From: Clostridia bacterium
GTDB taxonomy: Bacteria; Bacillota; Clostridia; Oscillospirales; CAG-272
DNA: 10,400 nucleotides
Reading direction: 5' to 3'
Assembly: GCA_017451975.1 (NCBI GenBank)
Contig: JAFTNI010000156.1
Span: 1 to 10,400, forward strand
The position numbers were made by a program, and so were the translations under genes. Shown here piece by piece: positions 1 to 6,848 of this stretch. A model generated the notes under the pieces. The model saw nothing but the letters and a program-made list of their open reading frames with translations, had not been told where the DNA came from and did no database searches. Within the stretch, counting starts at the first letter, position 1; each line of letters opens with the position of its first letter.

Positions 1-1
1 A

Positions 2-496
2 GAAAAAGCGGAGCAGCGCAGAAAAGAGCGCATGGCAAAGGAGCCGGGCGTAATTTTGCGAACCATCCGCAGTACATATAAATCCACTGTTTCCAACACG
101 GTGGATGCCAAAGAAAAAAAGCGTTTTCCCATCCTGATCATCGCCGGCACGGCAGTTACCACTGCGCTATTTATGGTTATAGTTGCTTCGTTCATGCAGA
201 TATCGCAGATACAGGCGGAAATAAAGCAAACCGAAAACGCAATACGCGAGCTCAGAGAAGAGGAGCGCAAGTTAAGTATGGAGCTTGAGGGAAGATATTC
301 CTCCAAAATAGAATCCATAGCCGCCGATATGGGTCTTACGGGTGCATACCGCCAGCCGCACTACCTCGGTGACGACCAAAAGCTTACAACAGAAGAAATC
401 GTCGATGACGACACCAAGGAGAAGGACGAAAAGGTGAACTCGCTTATGAGCGCCTTCAGCCGCAGCTTCAAAAAACTTCTCGAATTCATAGATTAA
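2..496 (+). CDS. ftsL: FtsL-like cell division protein (5' end possibly outside the window)
   Basis: Probable FtsL/DivIC-type divisome protein: a short bitopic membrane protein that bridges the septal PBP-FtsW pair and DivIB. Numbered from the ATG at 32, it has a basic cytoplasmic N-terminus (about 1-31), one hydrophobic segment (about 32-55), then a heptad-like charged coiled coil (about 56-88). After that comes a segment reading IESIAADMGLTGAYRQP, which resembles the septum formation initiator pattern, and an acidic C-terminal tail. The frame has no stop back to base 2, the upstream codons encode similarly charged residues (EKAEQRRKER), and no convincing ribosome site precedes the ATG at 32. 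The true start may therefore lie upstream; ATG 32 (154 aa) is the fallback. FtsL sequences are poorly conserved, so the name rests on topology, size and position just before the septal PBP. DivIC is the main alternative. Confidence 0.8.
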   Translation, partial: EKAEQRRKERMAKEPGVILRTIRSTYKSTVSNTVDAKEKKRFPILIIAGTAVTTALFMVIVASFMQISQIQAEIKQTENAIRELREEERKLSMELEGRYSSKIESIAADMGLTGAYRQPHYLGDDQKLTTEEIVDDDTKEKDEKVNSLMSAFSRSFKKLLEFID

Positions 497-541
497 AGTA
501 ATCAAATTCTCTAAAACAAAATATAATTTAAAAAGGCAGCC

Positions 542-569
542 TTGAGTGAAGAGAATATACACATATACT
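542..569 (+). promoter_or_regulatory. Possible sigma-A-type promoter for the PBP gene
   Basis: TTGAGT at 542-547 (four of six to TTGACA) and TATACT at 564-569 (five of six to TATAAT) are separated by 16 bases. Initiation would fall near 575-577, leaving a leader of about 35 bases with the AAGGAG ribosome site at 598-603. The match is suggestive only, and it overlaps the terminator-like hairpin at 544-582. Confidence 0.3.
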
Positions 570-582
570 CTTTACTCTTTTT
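544..582 (+). terminator. Terminator- or attenuator-like hairpin between ftsL and the PBP gene
   Basis: GAGTGAAGAG at 544-553 pairs with CTCTTTACTC at 568-577 (ten pairs, one of them G-U). After a two-base bulge (554-555), TATA at 556-559 pairs with TATA at 564-567, closing a CACA loop. The stem is followed at once by TTTTT (578-582) and a further T-rich stretch, the layout of an intrinsic terminator. The stem is fairly AT-rich, so it may be leaky and act as an attenuator lowering readthrough from the ftsL side. It is not shown to be functional. Confidence 0.45.
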
Positions 583-597
583 GCTTTATTTTATCTT

Positions 598-603
598 AAG
601 GAG
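598..603 (+). promoter_or_regulatory. Ribosome binding site fixing the PBP start
   Basis: AAGGAG sits seven bases before the ATG at 611. This favours 611 over the in-frame TTG at 542, whose 23 extra codons would run through the hairpin and T tract. Confidence 0.85.
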
Positions 604-610
604 CAAACCA

Positions 611-2863
611 ATGAACCCTACCCCAAAGCCGGAAACAATACTCGGCAAGCCCGGGCCCACGCTTCGCTCGCGCTCTGTTTTCTTGTTTTCCGTTTGCCTT
701 CTGCTCGCCGCAGTGCTCGTGGGCAGACTCGTATTTCTGCAAATAATAATGTATAACGAATACCGCACGAAGGTCGTGGAGCAGATGGTATATGAAAAAA
801 CGCTCGCCGCCTCCCGCGGTGCCATAACCGACAGAAACGGAGTCGTGCTTGCCACCAACTACACAACGGAAAGAATTTTTATAGACCCCTCCTCCATGAA
901 GGATGAAGACGGCAACTTCGATGACGAGCTTCGCAAGCTCGTGGCGCAAGGGCTTTCCGAAATACTCGGTGTGGAATACGATTTCGTATATGAAGAAGCG
1001 CTCAAAATCAAATATAAAGACAGAACCATAAAGAAAAACGTGGATAAAGACACGGCAGACCGCGTGCGCGAATTTATGCTGGAAAACGAAATAGAATGTA
1101 TTCATTTTGCAGAAACGGCAACGCGCGTTTACCCCTTTTCCACGCTTGCCTCGCACGTTGTGGGCTTCTGCGGTACAGACGGTGGCCTTTACGGCCTTGA
1201 ATACCAGTACGATTCCATTCTGAAGGGCGTAAGCGGTAAAATAGTACACGCAGAAAACGGCGTTGGCGGCGAAATGCCCTACGATTACGAAACTTATATC
1301 GACGCGGAAAACGGCGCAAACCTCGTTACCACGCTCGATTACAAGGTGCAGGCAATACTTGAAAAATACCTTGAGCAGGCGGCGGTAGATTCGCTTTGCG
1401 CATCGCGCGCGTGCGGTATTATTATGAACCCGAAAACGGGAGAAATATACGCAATGGCAACTTACCCCTCCTTCGACCTCAATAACCCGCACACTCTGCC
1501 CGCATACTACGACAGTGTAGTTGAAGAATACAAAAAAGAGTTCGGCGAAGGCACGGTAGAGTGCAACGAAAAAATTTCCGCGCTTCTGCTTTCCACCTGG
1601 AACAATAAGTGCGTAACCGATACATACGAGCCGGGATCTACGGCAAAAATACTCACAACAGCTATTGCCATAGAAGAGGGGCTTTCCTCCACGACGGAAA
1701 TGTTCTCCTGCACGGGCTCTTACAGGGTAAGCGGATGGACTATAAAATGCCACAAAACAAGCGGCCACGGCAACGTTTCCTTTGCGGAAGCGCTGCAGCA
1801 ATCGTGCAACCCCGTTATGATGAAGCTTTCCGAGCGCATCGGCATTTCAAAATTCAGCAACTACTTCAATTCCTTCGGTCTTTCCGCAAAAACGGGGCTG
1901 GATCTCCCCGGCGAGGCTTCGCCTATTTTCAAGCAGGAAAGCGACCTTTCCATGCTCGACCTTGCGGTTTACTCATTCGGTCAGCGCTTTAACGTAACGG
2001 CTATGGAGCTTGCGACGGCGGTTGCCTCTGTGGCAAACGGCGGCACGCTCGTAACGCCCCACCTTATAAAAGCCGTGCTTGACGACGACGGAAATACTCT
2101 TGCCTCCTTCGGCACAACAGAGGTGCGCCAGGTTGTAAGCAAGGAAACCTCTGAAACAATTTCCGCAATACTCGCAGACGGCGTTGCAAACAACGGCGGT
2201 GCGAAAAACGCATACGTTGCAGGCTACTCTGTAGCGGCAAAAACGGGTACCTCCGAAAAAGGCGTGGGAAGCGACCGTATATGCTCCACAATAGCCTATG
2301 CACCCTCATACGACCCGGAAGTGCTTTGCCTGCTTATAGTAGACGAACCCACTAAGGGCAATATTTACGGAAGCACCATCGCCGCCCCCTACGTTTCCAA
2401 AATACTTTCCGAGGTTCTGCCTTACATGGGTCTTGAACCGCAGTATACAGAAAAAGAGCTTGCTAAAATGAACATAACCGTCGGCAATTACCGCGGGCTT
2501 TCGCTCGACGCGGCAAAAAGTATGATAGCCGAAAAGGGCCTTACCTGCGAAATCATCGGCAACGGCACGAGCGTTGTAAACCAAGTCCCTGCGGCAGACA
2601 GCAAAATGTCTAAGGACGGCGGCAGAATAATACTCTATACGGAGGATACGGGCGAAAACGCAATGGCTGTCGTGCCCGACGTTATAGGGCTTACGGCAGA
2701 GCAAGCGAATAAAAAGCTCACCGATGCGGGCTTGAACGTGCGCATCACGGGCGCCAACGTCGGCCCGGACACAGTGGTATACGCTCAATCGCTGAAAAAA
2801 GGCGAAATAGCCGAAAAAGGCACAGTTGTAGAAATAGAAATGCGTTATATGCAAATGGGCTAA
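611..2863 (+). CDS. ftsI: Class B penicillin-binding protein with two PASTA domains (FtsI/PBP2B/SpoVD type)
   Basis: Septal DD-transpeptidase that crosslinks nascent peptidoglycan outside the membrane, working with FtsW. From ATG 611 it is 750 aa: a short cytoplasmic tail, a membrane anchor at about 22-43, and the PBP dimerisation region beginning RGAITDRNG at 69-77. The transpeptidase domain carries all three active-site motifs: STAK at 343-346 (Ser343 the expected nucleophile), SCN at 398-400 and KTGT at 544-547. Two PASTA domains follow at about 620-680 and 687-748; the second begins VVPDVIGLTAEQA. A GNGTS stretch lies inside the first. Length and domains fit PBP2B/SpoVD of Bacillota. Sequence alone does not separate the vegetative division enzyme from a sporulation-specific SpoVD. 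Its place in the dcw cluster and the lack of a second copy in view favour a division role, possibly serving both. The start is set by AAGGAG at 598-603. Confidence 0.95.
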   Translation: MNPTPKPETILGKPGPTLRSRSVFLFSVCLLLAAVLVGRLVFLQIIMYNEYRTKVVEQMVYEKTLAASRGAITDRNGVVLATNYTTERIFIDPSSMKDEDGNFDDELRKLVAQGLSEILGVEYDFVYEEALKIKYKDRTIKKNVDKDTADRVREFMLENEIECIHFAETATRVYPFSTLASHVVGFCGTDGGLYGLEYQYDSILKGVSGKIVHAENGVGGEMPYDYETYIDAENGANLVTTLDYKVQAILEKYLEQAAVDSLCASRACGIIMNPKTGEIYAMATYPSFDLNNPHTLPAYYDSVVEEYKKEFGEGTVECNEKISALLLSTWNNKCVTDTYEPGSTAKILTTAIAIEEGLSSTTEMFSCTGSYRVSGWTIKCHKTSGHGNVSFAEALQQSCNPVMMKLSERIGISKFSNYFNSFGLSAKTGLDLPGEASPIFKQESDLSMLDLAVYSFGQRFNVTAMELATAVASVANGGTLVTPHLIKAVLDDDGNTLASFGTTEVRQVVSKETSETISAILADGVANNGGAKNAYVAGYSVAAKTGTSEKGVGSDRICSTIAYAPSYDPEVLCLLIVDEPTKGNIYGSTIAAPYVSKILSEVLPYMGLEPQYTEKELAKMNITVGNYRGLSLDAAKSMIAEKGLTCEIIGNGTSVVNQVPAADSKMSKDGGRIILYTEDTGENAMAVVPDVIGLTAEQANKKLTDAGLNVRITGANVGPDTVVYAQSLKKGEIAEKGTVVEIEMRYMQMG

Positions 2864-2865
2864 GT

Positions 2866-2891
2866 AAGCTTGCCCCGAAAGGGGCAGGCTT
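2866..2891 (+). other. Strong intergenic hairpin with GAAA tetraloop
   Basis: Eleven base pairs (2866-2876 with 2881-2891, one of them G-U) close a GAAA loop at 2877-2880, a GNRA-type tetraloop. It starts three bases after the PBP stop codon. No T tract follows, so an intrinsic terminator is unlikely on this strand. An mRNA processing or 3'-end stabilising element is possible. Confidence 0.7.
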
Positions 2892-2899
2892 GAAATGAA

Positions 2900-2917
2900 G
2901 CGTGTGCAAGCACACGC
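2900..2917 (+). other. Second tandem intergenic hairpin before murE
   Basis: GCGTGTG at 2900-2906 is the exact reverse complement of CACACGC at 2911-2917, with CAAG between; the dyad can also be read as eight pairs round AA. It lies eight bases after the first hairpin and has no T tract. It ends 20 bases before the murE ribosome site, leaving that site exposed. Confidence 0.65.
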
Positions 2918-2937
2918 GAACGGAATTTATCGTATAT

Positions 2938-2943
2938 GAGGAA
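2938..2943 (+). promoter_or_regulatory. Ribosome binding site fixing the murE start
   Basis: GAGGAA precedes the ATG at 2950 by six bases (GAGG by eight). It supports 2950 over the in-frame GTG at 2902, which lies inside the second hairpin and would add 16 unconserved codons. Confidence 0.8.
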
Positions 2944-2949
2944 ATCCTT

Positions 2950-4404
2950 ATGAAACTTTTTGAACTAATACCCGAAAAAGATATTTTAAATAAAAACGAG
3001 CTTAACGATATGGAAATATGCGGTGTTTGCTGCGACACGCGCGTGCTGCGCGCGGGCGAAGCATTCTTCGCTATGCCGGGCGTTAAGAACGACGGCGCCG
3101 AATACGCTTTTGAAGCGGCGAAAAAGGGCGCTTCCGTAATAGTAGCAGAAAAGCCCTTTTCTTGCGGGCTTTCCGCGCCCACGGTGCTTGTGGGCGATGT
3201 TCGCGCCGCTTTCGCGCGCGCCTGCTTTGCCGCCGTCGGCAATCCGCAGGAAAAAATAAAGATCATCGGCGTTACGGGCACGAACGGCAAAACCACCGTT
3301 ACAAACGTGCTTCGCAAAATCATCACCGATGCGGGCAAAAAATGCGCCATGTTCACAACCGTCGGCTACGACGTTTGCGGCGCATTCTACCCCTCCTCCC
3401 ACACAACACCCCCGCCCGAAAAGCTTGCCCCACTCTTTGCAGAGGCGCTCGCAAACGGCGCGGAATACGCCGTTATGGAGGTTTCCTCCCACGCCGTAGC
3501 GCAGAGCCGCGTTGGCGCGCTCCGCTTTGAAGTGGGCATTTTCACAAACATCACGCGCGACCACCTCGATTACCACAAGACCATGGAGGAATATACGCGC
3601 GTTAAAGCTTCGTTTTTCGAGCTTTGCCGCCACGCCGTTATAAACCTGGACGATGAAAAGGCGCACGAAATAGCGGCGGGTGCAAAAGGAAGCGTTCACT
3701 TCGTTTCCGCAAAAAAAGATGCGGAATATAAAATAGAAAACGTAAATATTTCCCCAAGCGGCATGAGCTACGAGCTTTGCCGCGAAGGCGAAAAAACGCC
3801 CATCTCTCTTTCCGTGGCGGGCGATTTCAACATATATAATACGGCAGAGGCGGCTATAGCCGCGGGCCTCGCGGGCTTTGATATGGCAGGCATAGCAGAA
3901 AGCCTTGCGGGCTTTACGGGCGTTGCGGGAAGAATGGAAACCGTGGCGAAAAACTCCCTTCCCTTCACCGTTATAATCGACTACGCGCACACGCCCGATG
4001 CGCTTATAAAGGCGCTTGAGGCGTGCAGAAAAATCACGCTCGGCAAGCTCTTTTGCGTTTTCGGCTGCGGCGGCAACCGCGACCGCGGCAAGCGCTTTGA
4101 AATGGGCGATATAGCCACGCGCCTTGCCGATATAGCCGTTATCACGAGCGATAACCCCAGAAATGAAGAGCCCGAGGATATCATAGCCGATATAGTAAGC
4201 GGCGTGCGCGACGGGCGCCAGAATTACGTTACCGTGGTTTCGCGCAAGGAAGCTATAGAATACGCGCTTGAAAACGCGCGCGAGGGCGACGTTATCCTGC
4301 TTGCGGGCAAGGGGCACGAAACCTACATAATCGACAAGGAAGGAACACATTATTTTTCCGAAAAAGACGTCGTTATGAATTTTACAGAAAGAAAAGAGTT
4401 TTAA
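2950..4404 (+). CDS. murE: UDP-N-acetylmuramoyl-L-alanyl-D-glutamate--2,6-diaminopimelate ligase (MurE)
   Basis: Cytoplasmic ATP-dependent Mur ligase that adds the third residue to the peptidoglycan stem peptide. The 484-aa protein has the usual three domains: a UDP-sugar-binding N-terminal domain, the central ATPase with P-loop GVTGTNGKTT at 107-116, and a C-terminal ligase domain. HTTP in the substrate-binding region, the NITRDHLDYH stretch, and Lys219 in YTRVKASFF (position of the carbamylated lysine) are all present. DNPR at 401-404 is the known specificity motif of meso-diaminopimelate-adding enzymes. I therefore infer A1-gamma, DAP-type peptidoglycan, although some exceptions to the motif rule exist. 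Length is normal (480-500 aa). It is three bases from murF and surely cotranscribed with it. Confidence 0.96.
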   Translation: MKLFELIPEKDILNKNELNDMEICGVCCDTRVLRAGEAFFAMPGVKNDGAEYAFEAAKKGASVIVAEKPFSCGLSAPTVLVGDVRAAFARACFAAVGNPQEKIKIIGVTGTNGKTTVTNVLRKIITDAGKKCAMFTTVGYDVCGAFYPSSHTTPPPEKLAPLFAEALANGAEYAVMEVSSHAVAQSRVGALRFEVGIFTNITRDHLDYHKTMEEYTRVKASFFELCRHAVINLDDEKAHEIAAGAKGSVHFVSAKKDAEYKIENVNISPSGMSYELCREGEKTPISLSVAGDFNIYNTAEAAIAAGLAGFDMAGIAESLAGFTGVAGRMETVAKNSLPFTVIIDYAHTPDALIKALEACRKITLGKLFCVFGCGGNRDRGKRFEMGDIATRLADIAVITSDNPRNEEPEDIIADIVSGVRDGRQNYVTVVSRKEAIEYALENAREGDVILLAGKGHETYIIDKEGTHYFSEKDVVMNFTERKEF

Positions 4405-4407
4405 AAA

Positions 4408-5799
4408 ATGTACCTTGGTCTTAAACAAAGCGGGCTTACGCTCGGCGAAGCCGCGCGCTTTTGCGCAGGCGAGCTTCGCGGCGCATCCCCCGAAGCTCGC
4501 TTCTATTCATACAGCACAGATTCCCGCGCTGTTTCGGGCGGCGAGCTTTTCTTCGCCCTTTCGGGCGAGCGCTTCGACGCGCACGCCTTCGTGCCCGAGG
4601 TTATTGCCTCGGGCGCTCTCTGCGCCGTGGTTTCAAAGCCGCAGGCGGAAAATATACCTCACATTTTAGTGAGCGATACCAAAACGGCGCTCGGCGCTTT
4701 TGCCAAAAATTATTACGCTCTTTTTTCCTCGCTCACCGTTGGCGTTACGGGCTCTGTGGGCAAAACCACCACAAAGGAGTTTATCGCCGCAGTGCTTGCA
4801 GAGAAATATGAAACCGCAAAAACCGCGGGAAACTTCAATAATGAAATTGGTCTGCCCAAAACGCTTCTCGCCTTTGAAGCACCGCAAAACGCGCTTGTGG
4901 CGGAAATGGGCATGAGCGCGCGCGGCGAAATTTCGCGCCTTACGCGCATAGCCCTGCCCGATATTGCCGTTATAACGAATATCGGCTCCTCTCACCTTGA
5001 AAACCTCGGCACGCGCGAAAATATAGCGCTTGCAAAGCTCGAAATAACCGAAGGGCTTGCCAAGGGTGGCTTGCTTATAGCAAACGGCGACGAGCCGCTT
5101 TTGAAAAATGCAAAAAATACTTTCGAAAACACCCGTTTCGTTTCTTTAATCGACAAAAATTGCGACTACTTTGCGTATAATATAAAAGAGGAGGGGGGCT
5201 TTACAAGCTTTTGCTACAAATCCCCTGCGTGTGAGCATAAAGCGGTGCGTATTCCCACGCACGGCAAGCACAACGTGTATAACGCGCTCTGCGCCATAGC
5301 GGTCGGCGAAGCGGCGGGCATGAACAGCGCACAGATAGAGCGCGGGCTTGCCGCCTTCAAGGGCGCGGCAATGCGCGCAGAAGCAAAAAAACAGGGCGCA
5401 TTTACCGTAGTGGAGGATTGCTACAACGCAAGCCCCGAATCTATGCGAGCCTCAATTGACGTGCTCTGCTCCGGCGCATACGGCGCGGGCAGAAAAATAG
5501 CCTTTCTCGGCGAAATGCGCGAGCTTGGCGCGCAAAGCCCCAAAATGCACTTTGAGGTTGGCGCATACGCGGCAAAAGCCGGCGTAGGCTTGCTTTTCAC
5601 CTTCGGCAAAGCCGCAGAGGAAATAGCTCTCGGCGCAGAAAGTGCGGGTATGCCGCGCGAAAGCATTTTCCGCATAACAGACGTGGAAAACGCAGAAGCC
5701 GCCGCAGAGGCGCTTAAAGAAAAACTTGAAAAAGACGATATAATACTTTTCAAAGCCAGCCGCGCGCTGAAGCTTGAAAGGGTTAGCGCAAAAATCTAA
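4408..5799 (+). CDS. murF: UDP-N-acetylmuramoyl-tripeptide--D-alanyl-D-alanine ligase (MurF)
   Basis: Adds D-Ala-D-Ala to the UDP-MurNAc-tripeptide made by MurE, completing the soluble pentapeptide precursor in the cytoplasm. The 463-aa product is of family length. The N-terminal domain opens with the typical LTLGEAARFCAGELRG and has the STDSRAV stretch. The P-loop is GVTGSVGKTT from 112; the MurF signature NNEIGLP is at 144-150; Lys210 in IALAKLEI is the expected carbamylated lysine; YNASPESM at 339-346 is the YNANP-type motif of the C-terminal domain. ATG 4408 follows the murE stop by three bases. Its ribosome site is weak (AAGAG near 4394-4398), so translational coupling to murE is plausible. 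No other start fits the conserved N-terminus. Confidence 0.95.
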   Translation: MYLGLKQSGLTLGEAARFCAGELRGASPEARFYSYSTDSRAVSGGELFFALSGERFDAHAFVPEVIASGALCAVVSKPQAENIPHILVSDTKTALGAFAKNYYALFSSLTVGVTGSVGKTTTKEFIAAVLAEKYETAKTAGNFNNEIGLPKTLLAFEAPQNALVAEMGMSARGEISRLTRIALPDIAVITNIGSSHLENLGTRENIALAKLEITEGLAKGGLLIANGDEPLLKNAKNTFENTRFVSLIDKNCDYFAYNIKEEGGFTSFCYKSPACEHKAVRIPTHGKHNVYNALCAIAVGEAAGMNSAQIERGLAAFKGAAMRAEAKKQGAFTVVEDCYNASPESMRASIDVLCSGAYGAGRKIAFLGEMRELGAQSPKMHFEVGAYAAKAGVGLLFTFGKAAEEIALGAESAGMPRESIFRITDVENAEAAAEALKEKLEKDDIILFKASRALKLERVSAKI

Positions 5800-5800
5800 C

Positions 5801-5804
5801 GGAG
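5801..5804 (+). promoter_or_regulatory. Ribosome binding site for mraY
   Basis: GGAG directly follows the murF stop codon and lies nine bases before the mraY ATG at 5814. Confidence 0.7.
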
Positions 5805-5813
5805 AAAACAGAA

Positions 5814-6806
5814 ATGATAGTTAAATTTTTTATAGCAATGTTCATTTGCTTTGTGGGCGCGGCGGTGCTGGGCAGAATATTCATTCCCGTGCTCAAAAGC
5901 TACAAAATAGGCCAGAAAATACGCGAAATAGGCCCCAGATGGCATAAATCCAAGGAAGGCACACCTATGATGGGCGGGCTCTTCTTCATAGCGCCCGTGG
6001 TGCTTACCATGCTCGTTTACTCATTCCTTTGCATGGATTTCGCGGAAAGCGGCGTGCGCTTTCTTCTTTCGCTCGCGCTCGCGCTCGCAAGCGGTGCCAT
6101 CGGCTTTATAGACGACGCACGCAAACTTTTCAAAAAGCAGAACGAGGGGCTTAAATCTGGCGAAAAAATGATGCTCCAGATAATCATCGCCGCGCTCTAC
6201 CTGCTTGGTATGGCGCACTTCGGCGGGCTTTCCACAAGCCTTTATATACCCTTCTTCAAGGTTACGTTTGAGCTCGGCACTTTCTATTATATCATCGCTC
6301 TTATCGTTATCGTCGGCGTTATGAACGCCGTTAACCTTACAGACGGCATAGACGGTCTTGCTTCAAGCGTGACCGCCGTGGTATGTGCGTTTTTCGCCGT
6401 TTCCGCAGCTGTTGCGGAAAACGCGGGCGCGTTTTACCTTGCGGGCGCGCTCTTCGGCGGCTGCCTCGGATTCCTGGTTTACAACCTCAACCCCGCCCGC
6501 ATTTTTATGGGCGATACAGGCTCGCTTTTCCTCGGCGGCGCAGTTTGCGCTCTAGCGTTTCTTATGGATAACCCGCTTATAATTCTCGTTGCGGGCATTA
6601 TCTACATAATAGAAGCGGCTTCCGTTATGCTCCAGGTTTCCTACTTCAAAATAACGAAAAAGCTCACGGGTGAGGGCAAAAGACTTTTCAAAATGTCGCC
6701 CATTCACCACCACTTTGAAAAATCGGGCTGGTCGGAAAACAAAATCGTTATAGTTTTCTGCCTTGTGAGCCTTGCGGCATGCACGCTCTGCTACCTTTTC
6801 GGCTGA
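5814..6806 (+). CDS. mraY: Phospho-N-acetylmuramoyl-pentapeptide transferase (MraY)
   Basis: Polytopic membrane enzyme that transfers phospho-MurNAc-pentapeptide from UDP to undecaprenyl phosphate, forming lipid I on the inner face of the membrane. The protein is 330 aa with about ten hydrophobic segments. Family landmarks are all present: PRWHKSKEGTPMMGG near the N-terminus, the acidic pair Asp100-Asp101 in FIDDARKLF, NLTDGIDGL at 174-182, NPARIFMGDTGS with Asp234 (metal-site aspartate), and the MraY-specific HHHFE at 298-302. The histidine motif separates it from the WecA/TagO branch of the same superfamily. The start is supported by GGAG at 5801-5804. In most relatives murD follows directly; here the next gene is ftsW after 42 bases. 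Confidence 0.96.
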   Translation: MIVKFFIAMFICFVGAAVLGRIFIPVLKSYKIGQKIREIGPRWHKSKEGTPMMGGLFFIAPVVLTMLVYSFLCMDFAESGVRFLLSLALALASGAIGFIDDARKLFKKQNEGLKSGEKMMLQIIIAALYLLGMAHFGGLSTSLYIPFFKVTFELGTFYYIIALIVIVGVMNAVNLTDGIDGLASSVTAVVCAFFAVSAAVAENAGAFYLAGALFGGCLGFLVYNLNPARIFMGDTGSLFLGGAVCALAFLMDNPLIILVAGIIYIIEAASVMLQVSYFKITKKLTGEGKRLFKMSPIHHHFEKSGWSENKIVIVFCLVSLAACTLCYLFG

Positions 6807-6848
6807 ATCATTCGCACAACCAAATTTTAAATATAGGTTTTTCGTCAT

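Noticed and set aside
2902..2949. murE start at GTG 2902
   Set aside because: It lies inside a hairpin and adds unconserved residues, while ATG 2950 has a good ribosome site.
2986..4428. Long antisense open frame over murE (480 codons) and similar long minus-strand frames, such as 596-1801 and 8416-9330
   Set aside because: They lie opposite genes with clear conserved motifs, and their translations show no recognisable domain. They arise because TTA, CTA and TCA are rare in the sense frames.
6067..6087. CGCTCG-like tandem repeat inside mraY
   Set aside because: It encodes Ser/Leu/Ala in a membrane segment and is explained by codon choice.
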